64,000 nucleotides of DNA from Thalassospira profundimaris (GCF_003326755.1 NZ_JPWH01000007.1:62001-126000); one strand, 5' to 3'. Positions 36,261 through 45,704 are shown, numbered from the stretch's first letter. Made by a program: numbers and translations. Notes: generated by a model from the letters alone, not told the origin.

Positions 36261-37394
36261 CTAGATGATATAGGCGGCAAGCGGCGAAAAGCCGTTAAAC
36301 GCCACCGACGCATAAGTCGTGGTATAGGCACCGGTTGCTTCGATCAGAACCTCGTCACCAATCGTCAGGGCAATCGGCAGATCGTAGGGTTTCTTTTCAT
36401 ACAGCACGTCGGCTGAATCGCAGGTCGGACCGGCCAGAACACACGGGGCCACATCGCCGCCATCATGGATCGTGGTGATGGGGTAACGAATGGCTTCGTC
36501 CATGGTTTCGGCAAGGCCGCCGAATTTGCCAATATCCAGATAAACCCAGCGCACCGGGTCATCTTCGTGTTTGCGCGAAATCAGTACGACTTCGGCCTTG
36601 ATCACGCCGGCATCACCAACCATGCCACGGCCCGGTTCGATAATGGTTTCGGGCATGTGGTTGCCAAAATGGGTGTGCAGGGCATCAATAATGGCAGTAC
36701 CATAGGCTTCGGTTGCCGGAATGTCGCGCAGGTAACGGGTCGGGAAACCACCCCCCATATTGACCATACGCAGCACAATGCCTTTTTCCGCCAGGGTGCG
36801 GAAAATCATCGAGGCTTCGGCAAGGGCTGTGTTCCAGGCATCCAAGTTGCACTGCTGCGAACCCACATGGAAGGAGACGCCGTAAGCATCCAGGCCCAGG
36901 TGATGGGCATGTTGCAGTACTTCAAGCGCCATGGTCGGTGCGCAGCCAAATTTGCGCGACAGCGGCCATTCGGCACCGGCGCCATCGGTCAGGATGCGGC
37001 AGAAAACACGTGACGCCGGGGCAACACGGGCAATTTTTTCAACTTCTTCGACGCAATCCACGGCGAACAGGCGTACACCCATTTCGTAGGCACGTGCGAT
37101 GTCACGTTCTTTTTTGATGGTGTTGCCAAATGAAATGCGTTCCGGGGTGGCGCCAGCGGCCATCGCCATTTCGATTTCCGGCACGGAGGCGGTGTCGAAA
37201 TTGCTGCCGAGGTCGGCCAGAAGGCTCAGAACTTCCGGTGCCGGGTTTGCCTTCACCGCATAGAAAATGCGGGAATCAGGCAGGGCACGGGTAAAGGTTT
37301 CGTAGTTGCGCTGAACCACGTCAAGGTCAACAACAAGGCACGGACCTTCCGGTCGGTTCTGGGCGAGGAAATCAATAATACGCTGCGTTGCCAT
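36261..37394 (-). CDS. odc: PLP-dependent ornithine (lysine/ornithine) decarboxylase, fold III
   Basis: It makes putrescine from ornithine. The 377-residue protein is a eukaryote-type fold III enzyme: PLP lysine in FYAVKANP, FHVGSQQ, the Gly-rich phosphate site EPGRGMVGDAG and catalytic Cys in GPTCDSADVLYE, all at expected places. Start 37394 follows GGGAGAAC by 8 bases. Some relatives also decarboxylate lysine. The upstream 580 bp without a firm gene probably holds a regulatory leader. The acetyltransferase gene follows 10 bp after the stop. Confidence 0.93.
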   Translation of the reverse strand: MATQRIIDFLAQNRPEGPCLVVDLDVVQRNYETFTRALPDSRIFYAVKANPAPEVLSLLADLGSNFDTASVPEIEMAMAAGATPERISFGNTIKKERDIARAYEMGVRLFAVDCVEEVEKIARVAPASRVFCRILTDGAGAEWPLSRKFGCAPTMALEVLQHAHHLGLDAYGVSFHVGSQQCNLDAWNTALAEASMIFRTLAEKGIVLRMVNMGGGFPTRYLRDIPATEAYGTAIIDALHTHFGNHMPETIIEPGRGMVGDAGVIKAEVVLISRKHEDDPVRWVYLDIGKFGGLAETMDEAIRYPITTIHDGGDVAPCVLAGPTCDSADVLYEKKPYDLPIALTIGDEVLIEATGAYTTTYASVAFNGFSPLAAYII

Positions 37395-37700
37395 GGGGGC
37401 GTTCTCCCATTCCACTTTGAAAGCGGCATAGCGACACCTGATGCACCCTGACGCGGTGGAGGCGCAGAATGCGGTCTATCGGAATGCCAGACGTGAACAC
37501 GGATGATCCGGTTCGCGAATTTTGCCTCGATATAAGAATGGAAGATGCCATTCCGCACGGCGGGCAATGATGGTGTGCCTCTTTAGTGTCTGCGGTATTT
37601 GGACAACCGCTGGAGACCAAAAAAGCCCTACACCGTCGTTGCTTTAAGTAAGTCCTACAGGGTTCCTGATCAGGACCACCACAGGCACGTGCGACTTTGG
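37395..37700 (-). ncRNA. Candidate structured 5' leader of odc (speF-like)
   Basis: The region upstream of odc lacks a firm gene on either strand. An alphaproteobacterial RNA family (speF leader) is known upstream of ornithine decarboxylase genes, so a leader of this length fits. Visible structure includes GGAATGCCA (37481-37489) facing TGCCATTCC (37546-37554), complementary at 8 of 9 positions, and the perfect 12-bp palindrome TCCTGATCAGGA (37664-37675). A 59-codon minus-strand frame beginning at 37551 overlaps the odc start and could be an upstream peptide. I cannot fit the published consensus from memory, so this is inference. Confidence 0.4.
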
Positions 37701-37974
37701 GCAAGCCGGGATTTACGCCTGTTTTATCTGTTGTGCAAGCGGTTTTTTTCATGCGGGAAAATGTTTTTTGTCATGACCCAAAACCCCCGCATATCCCTTT
37801 GGTTTCTGGCGTGATTTTCAAATTCTCAACATACCGGAAACAGGCCGTTTTTTTCGCAATGGCTGCCGGGCAACCGTATGTTGCAATGTTATTTGAAACC
37901 GGTCACATTATTGCCATCCGTCGTGGCTTATCTGTTTTGAAAGTGTTTTGGCGGACAATCCGGGGTGCGGTTTT

Positions 37975-38523
37975 ATGGATGAAGACAGTAAATTTTTCAG
38001 AGTCCAAATGGCAGTTGCGGCTTTGTTGGCAGTTGGTGTGGCGGGGTGTCAGATGACCGGACCGCCCGATATAACGGAAAGCCCCGACCGCTTGCCGCCC
38101 GCTTTGATCATGCCGGACCGCCCGGCAATGGCCCATGACTGGTCCAATGATTTGCCACTGATTTATAATCAGGTTGCCGGATGTCTGAATGCCGACCCGT
38201 CGCCGCCCGCCCGCGTGGTGGCGGCCCGAACCAACAAGGACGGACAAATAGAGATCGAGATGATGGGCGATCGCGGTACCTATATGCGATGCCTCGCCGA
38301 CCCGGCGGGTAAAAGCAAACCGGTTTTGTTTCGCGCCGATATGCCCGCCACATTGCCCGGGCCTGCTTACACGCCAACACCCTATCCGCCGCCCAAATCG
38401 ACGGATCCTGCTGTTTGTTATGAACATTATCCTGTTTCAGATAAAACCGGTTGGCAATTGGGCTGGCTGAGTTATGCCAAAGCCGGAACGGATTGCGATA
38501 AAGCCGCGGTTGCCCGCCCCTGA
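37975..38523 (+). CDS. Small lipoprotein sharing a C-terminal domain with the 34048-35634 product
   Basis: The 182-residue protein has a lipoprotein signal ending VAGC (Cys25). From about residue 60 it parallels the last 117 residues of the large lipoprotein: DWSNDLPLIYNQVAGCL against a WTRYFDDLMPAIKACL block, then TYMRCLAD against RYDCLA, then CYEHYPVSDKTGWQLGWLS against CYQHKKLMKNGVFIGWLS. The four cysteines line up, hinting at disulfides. No known domain is recognised. ATG 37975 is preferred to an upstream TTG at 37948. The 580 bp before it hold the odc leader and must hold its own promoter. Confidence 0.82.
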   Translation: MDEDSKFFRVQMAVAALLAVGVAGCQMTGPPDITESPDRLPPALIMPDRPAMAHDWSNDLPLIYNQVAGCLNADPSPPARVVAARTNKDGQIEIEMMGDRGTYMRCLADPAGKSKPVLFRADMPATLPGPAYTPTPYPPPKSTDPAVCYEHYPVSDKTGWQLGWLSYAKAGTDCDKAAVARP

Positions 38524-38592
38524 TGCCGGACCCCGAACGGGATCAGAGGATGAACGGGATCAGCAGGATGATATGATTTTGAAAGACAGGAA

Positions 38593-39006
38593 ATGACGAA
38601 ACTGAAAATTACGGCAGGCCCGTTTGTGTTTGATGCCAAACTGGAAACCGAAGCCGCACCCAAAACCTGTGCCGCCTTTGTGGAACGCCTGCCTTTTATC
38701 AGCAAGGTGGTTCATGTGCGCTGGAGCGGCGAGGGGGTCTGGATGCCCTTGGGGGATTACCAGTTTGGCGTTGATTATGAAAACCACACCAGCTACCCGG
38801 CCCCCGGCCAGATCATTCTGTATCCCGGCGGAATTAGCGAAACCGAAATTCTGCTGGCCTATGGCGGTGTGCATTTTGCCTCAAAGGTCGGTCAGCTTGC
38901 TGGCAATCACTTTATCACCATCACCAGCAATCTCGATGATGTGGTGAAGCTGGGCAAAATGACGCTGTGGGAGGGCGCACAGGATATTCGGTTTGAGCTG
39001 GCGTGA
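38593..39006 (+). CDS. DUF3830 family protein (cyclophilin-like fold)
   Basis: The 137-residue protein matches the DUF3830 pattern, an all-beta cyclophilin-like fold, with the conserved ISETEILLAYGGVHFASK and LWEGAQDIRFE blocks. The biochemical role is unknown; family members often neighbour peptidase and ABC transporter genes, and here a peptide importer with M20 peptidase lies 1.2 kb away, though an IclR gene on the opposite strand separates them. It follows the small lipoprotein gene by 70 bp. Confidence 0.85.
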   Translation: MTKLKITAGPFVFDAKLETEAAPKTCAAFVERLPFISKVVHVRWSGEGVWMPLGDYQFGVDYENHTSYPAPGQIILYPGGISETEILLAYGGVHFASKVGQLAGNHFITITSNLDDVVKLGKMTLWEGAQDIRFELA

Positions 39007-39018
39007 CGAGAGAAGGTT

Positions 39019-39240
39019 TCAGTTTGATACCGGTGGGCCTGCAATGTGGTGCCTTTTGGCAACAAGTCTTGTCGCGTTTTTAATGGCTTGTTTATAATGC
39101 GGGCTTTCTATCAGCATGTCCTGATTTGCGATAACGGTTCCCCGGCCCACCACCCGCACGCGACCGGGTGTTTTATTAAGCTTTTCAATTAAAGCAAGCT
39201 GATCGCTATCAAGGAATAGTTTTCTTATGAGATTGAGCAT
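39019..39240 (-). CDS. Small basic hypothetical protein
   Basis: Not recognised. The 73-residue product has ordinary amino-acid composition, a basic amphipathic start (MLNLIRKLFLDSDQ) and a compact VGRGTVIANQDMLI core, which look more protein-like than the shadow frames around it. It fills the gap between DUF3830 and the IclR gene and runs in the IclR direction, 83 bp downstream of it. Ribosome binding site evidence is weak (GAAAGAGAG). Confidence 0.45.
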   Translation of the reverse strand: MLNLIRKLFLDSDQLALIEKLNKTPGRVRVVGRGTVIANQDMLIESPHYKQAIKNATRLVAKRHHIAGPPVSN

Positions 39241-39322
39241 GCTTCAGTTCTCTCTTTCCCGATAGAAAAATATTACAAACAGCATCTTCCGGGGTGATGT
39301 TTTTACGGCGAATTTACCGGCT

Positions 39323-40159
39323 TTATCGCGGCGGTGAAATCGAGCGGGCGGTTTCGACGATATGGGGGACGATTTCCTGTTCGGCCTTTTCCTGGGTCCA
39401 GCGAATAACCGGCAGGGAACAGTGAATGGCGGCAACCGGTTTGCCGTCATTGGTGCAAATCGGGGCGGCGACATTTATTTCGTCAGGCAGGACCTGGCGT
39501 TCGCTCATGCAATAGCCCTTTTCGCGCGCAAGCAGGATGCTGTCCAAAATTTCCTGCCGGTCCAGGGTTGTGGTGCCGGTATATTGTTTGAGCGGCCATT
39601 CATTGACGCATTTGCGAATGGTGTTTTCATCCTGGCGGCTTAGCATAACGCGCCCCGACGAGGCGGTCAGCGCGGGAACGCGCCGCCCGATGATGGATGC
39701 GCCATAGCTTGTCCGGTAGCCCGGCAGACGCACGACATACATGATGTGCTGCTCAATCGGGCGGGCGAGATTGATGGTTTGCTGAAGCTGGCGGCTGAGT
39801 TCGATCAGGCGGGGCATGGCAAGCTGGACCAGATTGTCCGACCACAAATAGGCATAGGCCATATCAAGATATTTCAGGGCCGGACGATAGCGCCGGGTTT
39901 CGGCGTTTTTGTCGATATAGCCCAGTTGATGCAGGGTGTTGACCAGACGCTGGGCCGCACTTTTATCCAGCCCGGTTTCCCGTGCGATCTCGGAAAGGCC
40001 AAGTTCGAGCCGTTCTTCCGAGAACACCTCGAGAATGCGCAATCCCTTTGCCAATGACGAAACATAAAGCGTGTTTTGTCGCGGTTTTTCCGGCCCGGTC
40101 ATTTTTGAATGTTTCCCGTTTTTGTCGTTTGGATTGTTCTGTCGTGTTGACAGGCTCAT
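39323..40159 (-). CDS. IclR family regulator of the peptide-uptake locus
   Basis: The protein of about 278 residues has a winged helix (about 30-95, with DKSAAQRLVNTLHQLGY) and an IclR effector domain (about 105-275). Three starts are open: GTG 40168, ATG 40159 and ATG 40102; the last has GGGAAAC upstream and would remove a low-complexity 19-residue tail. It is divergent from the peptide ABC operon with a perfect 16-bp palindrome between, so it is the likely regulator of that operon. Confidence 0.9.
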   Translation of the reverse strand: MSLSTRQNNPNDKNGKHSKMTGPEKPRQNTLYVSSLAKGLRILEVFSEERLELGLSEIARETGLDKSAAQRLVNTLHQLGYIDKNAETRRYRPALKYLDMAYAYLWSDNLVQLAMPRLIELSRQLQQTINLARPIEQHIMYVVRLPGYRTSYGASIIGRRVPALTASSGRVMLSRQDENTIRKCVNEWPLKQYTGTTTLDRQEILDSILLAREKGYCMSERQVLPDEINVAAPICTNDGKPVAAIHCSLPVIRWTQEKAEQEIVPHIVETARSISPPR

Positions 40160-40183
40160 CAATGCCACTTATCGTTAATTGAT

Positions 40184-40199
40184 ATACAGTATACTGTAT
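40184..40199. promoter_or_regulatory. Perfect 16-bp palindrome ATACAGTATACTGTAT, candidate operator
   Basis: Every base pairs with its mirror. It lies in the short divergent region between the IclR gene and the peptide-binding-protein gene, 71 bp upstream of the latter's start and 25 bp from the former's. IclR proteins bind palindromes of about this length. Confidence 0.6.
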
Positions 40200-40269
40200 C
40201 ATAATATAATACAAAATATCACGATGAAAAAACATCGTGGCTAAAATCAGAAAATGTCATGGAGGCATC

Positions 40270-41790
40270 ATGAAGACGGTTCTTACGGGGGCGAGTCTGT
40301 TCGCCCTGACCATGCTGGCTGCGGCAACGCCTGCCCTGGCTGGCAAATCTGACGACACCCTGAATATTGCCTTTACCAAAGAACTTGAAAATATCGACGG
40401 TTATTTCAATTCGGCCCGCGAAGGCGTGATCATGCAGCGCACTGTCTGGGACAGCCTGCTGTATCGCGACCCGGAAACCGGTGAATATAAGGGCAACCTC
40501 GCCACCGACTGGAAATGGGTTGATGACGTCACCCTTGATTTCACCCTGCGCCAGGGGGTGAAGTTCCATAATGGTGCCGATTTTACCGCCGATGACGTGG
40601 TTTACACTGTAAACTGGGTCGCAGATCCGTCACACGGTGTGAAAACCCAGCGCAATGTCAACTGGATGAAAAGTGCGGAAAAGCTTGGCCCCTATAAGGT
40701 GCGCCTGCATTTGAAGGCACCTTTCCCGGCCGCGTTTGAATATCTTTCCGGTCCGGTGCCGATTTATCCGCACAAATATTATGCCGAGGTTGGCCCAAGC
40801 GGCATGGGACAACACCCGGTCGGGACCGGTCCTTACAAGGTTGTGTCGGTTGATCCGGGCAAGCATTTCGTGCTGGAAAAATTTGACGGCTATTTCAAGG
40901 ACAGCCCCAAGGGCCAGCCGAAAATCGGCCATCTTGATATTCGCACCATTCCCGACGTAAACACCCAGGCGGCCGAACTGTTTAGCGGCGGGCTGGACTG
41001 GATCTGGCAGGTGCCGGCTGATCAGGCAGAAAGCCTTAAGGCATTGGACCAGTTTACCGTTGCCAATGAAAGCACCATGCGCATTGGCTATCTTGACATG
41101 GATGCCGCGGGACAAACCGGCAAAGACAACCCGATGACAAAGCTCAAGGTGCGTCAGGCGATTAATTATGCCATTGATCGCGAGGCACTGGTAAAGGTCA
41201 TGCTGAAAGGCAAGTCCAAGGTTGTGAATGCGGCCTGCTTCCCGTCGCAGTTTGGCTGTACCGACGATGTCACCAAATATCCCTATGACCCTGCGAAGGC
41301 AAAAGAATTGCTGGCCGAGGCGGGATATCCCGATGGTTTCAGCGTTGATTTTTATGCCTATCGCGACCGGGAATATGCCGAAGCGATCATGGGCTATCTC
41401 AATGCGGTTGGCATTAACACCAACTTCAAATTCCTGCAATATTCGGCCTTGCGTGAACTTCGCATGTCGCAGGGTGTGCCGATGTCGTTCCAGACCTGGG
41501 GTTCCTATTCCATCAACGACGTGTCGGCAATTACCAGCGAGTTTTTCAAGCTTGGCTCACTTGATTCCGCGCATGACGAACAGGTCAAGGAATGGCTTGA
41601 TACAGCAGATTCCTCGATCGATCCGGAAAAGCGCAAGGAATATTACAAGAAGGCCCTGCAACGGATTGCCGATGAAGCCTATTGGGCTCCGCTGTTCTCA
41701 TATAACTCCAACTATGTCTTCACCAGGGATCTCGAATTTACGCCGACCACGGATGCCATTCCGCGGTTCTTCCAGATGAGCTGGAAATAA
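40270..41790 (+). CDS. Peptide ABC transporter substrate-binding protein (family 5, DppA/GsiB-like)
   Basis: The 506-residue protein has a Sec signal (about 1-24, MKTVLTGASLFALTMLAAAT then PALAG) and the SBP family 5 fold, including the conserved YRDPETGEYKGNLATDW region and PYKVVSVDPG. It binds di- or oligopeptides in the periplasm. The start at 40270 follows GGAGG; the earlier GTG adds 11 residues ahead of the signal. It heads the five-gene importer. The presence of gamma-glutamyltransferase and M20 peptidase suggests glutathione or other gamma-glutamyl peptides as ligands. Confidence 0.92.
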   Translation: MKTVLTGASLFALTMLAAATPALAGKSDDTLNIAFTKELENIDGYFNSAREGVIMQRTVWDSLLYRDPETGEYKGNLATDWKWVDDVTLDFTLRQGVKFHNGADFTADDVVYTVNWVADPSHGVKTQRNVNWMKSAEKLGPYKVRLHLKAPFPAAFEYLSGPVPIYPHKYYAEVGPSGMGQHPVGTGPYKVVSVDPGKHFVLEKFDGYFKDSPKGQPKIGHLDIRTIPDVNTQAAELFSGGLDWIWQVPADQAESLKALDQFTVANESTMRIGYLDMDAAGQTGKDNPMTKLKVRQAINYAIDREALVKVMLKGKSKVVNAACFPSQFGCTDDVTKYPYDPAKAKELLAEAGYPDGFSVDFYAYRDREYAEAIMGYLNAVGINTNFKFLQYSALRELRMSQGVPMSFQTWGSYSINDVSAITSEFFKLGSLDSAHDEQVKEWLDTADSSIDPEKRKEYYKKALQRIADEAYWAPLFSYNSNYVFTRDLEFTPTTDAIPRFFQMSWK

Positions 41791-41822
41791 TCTTTCGAGA
41801 ACCAGAAATGGGGTAACGGACG

Positions 41823-42740
41823 GTGTTGGTTTTTACACTCAAAAGGCTGGGGCTGGCCTTGCTGGTCGCCCTTGCCGTCTCGATGCTGAGTTTCACCTTG
41901 TTGCATCTGTCAGGCGATCCGGCATCCGCGATCGCCGGTGAGGGGGCAACGGATGTAGATATTGCCGCCATTCGGGCGTATTACGGGTTTGACCGGCCAT
42001 TGATCGTGCAATATGCCGATTGGCTGTTCAAGGCGCTGCGCGGTGATTTTGGCGAAAGCTACTATTTTCAGTTGCCTGTCGCACAGTTGATTGGTGATCG
42101 CCTGTCGATCACCATGACGCTGGGGGTTTGCGGCATTTCCTTTGCTTTGTTAACGGCGGTACCTTTGGGTGTTGCTGCTGCCGTCCGTCCCAACAGCCTG
42201 ATTGACCGGGTGGCTTTGTTCATCTCGGTCATGGGCCAGGCCATGCCCAGTTTCTGGTTTGGCCTGGTTCTTGTCGTGATTTTCAGCATCAAATTTCAGC
42301 TTTTGCCCCCGTCGGGAACCAAAAGCTGGGAAAATTTCATCATGCCAACCGTGGTGTTGGGCTATTACGCGATGCCGGCCATCATGCGCCTGACGCGGGC
42401 AGGGATGCTTGATGTTCTAAGTGCCGATTATGTGCGGACCGCAAGGGCCAAGGGGGCAGGCGAAATGCGGGTCATGTTCAAACATGCGCTGCGCAACGCG
42501 ATTATCCCCGTGGTTAGCCTTTCGGCTGTGCAAATGGGCTTTATGCTGGGCGGGTCGATTGTGGTTGAATCGATCTTTGCCCTGCATGGTGCTGGCTATC
42601 TGGCGTGGGAATCCATCGGGCGCAATGACCTGCCGACCGTGCAGGCCCTGATCCTGATTTTTTCGCTGTTCTATATCGTATTTACCTTCCTTTCCGATTT
42701 GTTGAATGCGTGGCTGGATCCGCGCATGAGGGTGGGCTGA
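41823..42740 (+). CDS. Peptide ABC transporter permease, DppB type
   Basis: This 305-residue inner membrane protein has six helices and the binding-protein-dependent transport signature around TARAKGAGEMRVMFKHALRN (about 204-223), which contacts the ATPase. The start is GTG at 41823 or the following TTG. It is followed after 3 bp by the second permease gene. Confidence 0.93.
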   Translation: MLVFTLKRLGLALLVALAVSMLSFTLLHLSGDPASAIAGEGATDVDIAAIRAYYGFDRPLIVQYADWLFKALRGDFGESYYFQLPVAQLIGDRLSITMTLGVCGISFALLTAVPLGVAAAVRPNSLIDRVALFISVMGQAMPSFWFGLVLVVIFSIKFQLLPPSGTKSWENFIMPTVVLGYYAMPAIMRLTRAGMLDVLSADYVRTARAKGAGEMRVMFKHALRNAIIPVVSLSAVQMGFMLGGSIVVESIFALHGAGYLAWESIGRNDLPTVQALILIFSLFYIVFTFLSDLLNAWLDPRMRVG

Positions 42741-42743
42741 CAC

Positions 42744-43643
42744 ATGGCAAAAACAATCGAAACTGTTGAAGCCGCACTCAGTGGCCCAACCCCCGGCCAG
42801 GTTCTGCGCGGTCGTATTTTTGGCCATCGCGGCCTGATGCTGGGTGGTATTGTCCTGCTGGTCATTTTTGTTGTGGCCATTCTGGCACCTCTTATTGCCC
42901 CGCATGACCCCTATGCCCAGAACATTATGGCGCGCATGCAGCCGCCTGTGTGGCATGACAGGGGAACCTGGGATCATCCGCTGGGGACGGACCATTTGGG
43001 CCGGGATTACCTGTCGCGTCTGTTATATGGCGCGCGCATTTCGCTTCTGATTGGTGGTTTTGCCGCCCTGATTTCCGGGTTGATTGGCACTTTCATGGGC
43101 GTTGCCGCCGGTTATTTTGGCGGCAAGATCGACAATATCGTCACTTTCGTCATCAATGTGCGGTTGGCAATGCCGGTCGTTTTGGTGGCGCTGGCGATTG
43201 TTGCGGTGTTTGGCGGTTCGCTCGAGGTTGTGATTCTCGTGCTGGGCTTTTTGCTGTGGGACCGCTTTGCCGTGGTGATGCGATCATCCACCCAGCAATT
43301 GCGTTCGATGGAATATGTCAATGCGGCACGCGCGATTGGCTGTTCCACCCGGCGCATCATCTTTAGCGAAATCATGCCCAATATTCTGAACAATCTGATT
43401 GTGGTTGTGACCCTGGAAATGGCCCATGCCATTTTGCTTGAGGCGGCATTGTCGTTTCTGGGGCTGGGGGTTCAGCCGCCAACCCCGTCCTGGGGGCTGA
43501 TGGTTTCCGAAGGGAAAAAGATGCTGTTGTTTGAACCGTGGCTGATCACCATTCCCGGTATTGCCCTGTTTGTTCTGGTGCTGGCGATCAATCTGATGGG
43601 CGATGGCCTGCGCGATGTATCGGCCCCCGAAAACCGCAATTAG
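42744..43643 (+). CDS. Peptide ABC transporter permease, DppC type
   Basis: The 299-residue permease has an N-terminal OppC-type helix (about 30-52), the extracytoplasmic block PLGTDHLGRDYLSRLLYGAR and the ATPase-contact loop around NAARAIGCSTRRIIFSEIMP. It pairs with the DppB-type subunit to form the channel. Start ATG 42744 lies within the ribosome-binding reach of the upstream stop (3-bp gap), suggesting coupling. Confidence 0.93.
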   Translation: MAKTIETVEAALSGPTPGQVLRGRIFGHRGLMLGGIVLLVIFVVAILAPLIAPHDPYAQNIMARMQPPVWHDRGTWDHPLGTDHLGRDYLSRLLYGARISLLIGGFAALISGLIGTFMGVAAGYFGGKIDNIVTFVINVRLAMPVVLVALAIVAVFGGSLEVVILVLGFLLWDRFAVVMRSSTQQLRSMEYVNAARAIGCSTRRIIFSEIMPNILNNLIVVVTLEMAHAILLEAALSFLGLGVQPPTPSWGLMVSEGKKMLLFEPWLITIPGIALFVLVLAINLMGDGLRDVSAPENRN

Positions 43644-43658
43644 GAAAGGAGAGAAACC

Positions 43659-44666
43659 ATGAGCACTATTCTCTCTGTAGAGGATCTCAAGGTCGATATT
43701 CCGCTGGCAGGTGGCGTTTTGCATGCCGTGCGCGGTATTGATTTTGACCTCAAGCGTGGGGAAACCCTGTGTATCGTTGGGGAATCGGGCAGCGGCAAAT
43801 CCCTGACCTCGCTGGCGATTATGGGGCTTTTGCCCAAAATGGCCCAATGCCGGGCGGCCAAACTTGAATTTTCCGGTATTGACCTGTCGAAAGCAAAAAA
43901 TCGCCAGATGCGCAGTTTGCGCGGTGACCGGATGTCGATGATCTTTCAGGAGCCGATGACGTCGCTTAACCCGGCTTACACGATTGGCGACCAGTTGGCC
44001 GAAGCCCTTTTGCTTCATCGCAAGGTGGGGAAAAAGGCGGCGGAAGCCAGGGCGGTTGAATTACTGGAAAAGGTGGGGATCACCGCAGCGGCCAGCCGCC
44101 TTGGGCAATATCCGCATCAATTGTCGGGTGGGTTGCGCCAGCGTGTGATGATTGCAATGGCCCTGATGGGTGAACCCGAACTGATCATTGCCGATGAACC
44201 GACAACGGCGCTGGACGTGACCATTCAGGCGCAAATTTTGCGGCTGCTGGTGGACCTTCAGCGTGAAATGAATATGGCAATGATCCTGATCACCCATGAT
44301 TTGGGGGTTGTCGCCCGTGTTGCCGACAAGGTTGCCATCATGTATGCGGGCGAGGTGGTTGAAGCTGGCAAATCCGCCGATGTGTTTAACGCGCCCCAGC
44401 ATCCTTATACCCGTGGCCTGCTGCGTTGTATCCCTGTGCCGGGCAAAACCAAACCTGGCGAGCATTTGGGGTCCATTCCCGGTATTGTGCCGTCCCTGAT
44501 TGGTGAAACACAGGGCTGTGCGTTTCGCGGGCGTTGTGATGTCGCAATTGGTTCTTGCGCCCATGATATTCCACGGCGTGTCAGCGAAAGCGGCCATATG
44601 TATCGCTGTGTCCATGAAGGCGGGCAACCGGCCGCAAATGCCATTCAAAGCGAGGGCCGCCCATGA
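43659..44666 (+). CDS. Peptide ABC transporter ATPase, DppD type
   Basis: The 335-residue ATPase has Walker [10 protein letters not shown], signature LSGGLRQR, Walker [13 protein letters not shown] and the C-terminal oligopeptide extension with four cysteines ([14 protein letters not shown]), typical of DppD/OppD and probably an Fe-S site. A good ribosome binding site (GGAAAGGAG) precedes it. It overlaps the DppF-type gene by 4 bp. Confidence 0.94.
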   Translation: MSTILSVEDLKVDIPLAGGVLHAVRGIDFDLKRGETLCIVGESGSGKSLTSLAIMGLLPKMAQCRAAKLEFSGIDLSKAKNRQMRSLRGDRMSMIFQEPMTSLNPAYTIGDQLAEALLLHRKVGKKAAEARAVELLEKVGITAAASRLGQYPHQLSGGLRQRVMIAMALMGEPELIIADEPTTALDVTIQAQILRLLVDLQREMNMAMILITHDLGVVARVADKVAIMYAGEVVEAGKSADVFNAPQHPYTRGLLRCIPVPGKTKPGEHLGSIPGIVPSLIGETQGCAFRGRCDVAIGSCAHDIPRRVSESGHMYRCVHEGGQPAANAIQSEGRP

Positions 44667-45622
44667 CATCGCCCGTTCTTGAACTGAAAAATGTCTCCAA
44701 GGTTTTTTCGATCAAACAGGGGATGTTTGGCAAAAGAAAGCCGTTAAAGGCGGTCAATGAGGTTGATTTAAGCCTGAATAAGGGCGAAGTGCTGGGTCTT
44801 GTCGGGGAATCGGGCTGTGGTAAAAGTACGCTGGCGCGTATTTTGCTGGGGCTTGAAAAGCCGACGACCGGCGAGGTTCTGGTCGATGGTAAAAACATCG
44901 AAACACAGGACCGGTCCTATCTGGCGCGGCGGATCCAGCCGATTTTCCAGGACCCTTATTCATCGCTTAATCCGCGCAAAAGCATTGGCGATATCATTTC
45001 GCTGCCCTTGCGGGTTCATAAAATTGGCGAGGCACACGAATGGGACAAAAAGACATCTGATATTCTCGATTATGTCGGTCTGCCCAAACGTGTTTTGCGC
45101 AGCTTCCCCAATCAGCTTTCGGGCGGGCAGCGCCAGCGTGTGGCGATTGCGCGCGCGCTGATCATGAAGCCCGAAATTGTGATATGTGATGAACCGACAT
45201 CGGCCCTTGATGTGTCGGTGCAGTCGCAAATTCTTAATTTGCTGGTGGATTTGCGCGATGAACTGGGGCTGACCTATTTGTTCATCAGTCACAATCTTGC
45301 AGTGATCGAGCATCTGGCAACCCGGGTTGCGGTGATGTATCTGGGCCGGGTGGTCGAGGAATCTGCTGCAGCCCCGCTTTTTGCCGAACCACGCCATCCC
45401 TATACATCGGCTTTGCTGGAATCGGTTTTAACGCCTGATCCGTCGCTTGGGGTGCCCGAAAACCATTTGGGCGCGGTTTACCCTAATCCGATTGATCCGC
45501 CGTCTGGCTGCCATTTTCATCCGCGTTGCGCGAAGGTGATGGATGTTTGCAAGTCTGTCGCGCCGCCCTGCAAGCGCGAAGACCATCGCCGTGTTGAATG
45601 TCATCTTTATGCCGATGCCTGA
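44663..45622 (+). CDS. Peptide ABC transporter ATPase, DppF type
   Basis: The 319-residue ATPase has Walker A GESGCGKST, signature LSGGQRQR, Walker [13 protein letters not shown] and the oligopeptide C-terminal extension with cysteines (HFHPRCAKVMDVC). It forms the heterodimer with the DppD-type subunit. Its start overlaps the previous stop (ATGA). It ends 83 bp before the gamma-glutamyltransferase gene. Confidence 0.94.
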   Translation: MTSPVLELKNVSKVFSIKQGMFGKRKPLKAVNEVDLSLNKGEVLGLVGESGCGKSTLARILLGLEKPTTGEVLVDGKNIETQDRSYLARRIQPIFQDPYSSLNPRKSIGDIISLPLRVHKIGEAHEWDKKTSDILDYVGLPKRVLRSFPNQLSGGQRQRVAIARALIMKPEIVICDEPTSALDVSVQSQILNLLVDLRDELGLTYLFISHNLAVIEHLATRVAVMYLGRVVEESAAAPLFAEPRHPYTSALLESVLTPDPSLGVPENHLGAVYPNPIDPPSGCHFHPRCAKVMDVCKSVAPPCKREDHRRVECHLYADA

Positions 45623-45704
45623 CATCATATGCCGCGATCCGGGCGTGATACCCGGATCGTGACATGTGTCGGCGCTTGATCGGCCTTTGCCAAAGAAGTG
45701 TTTT

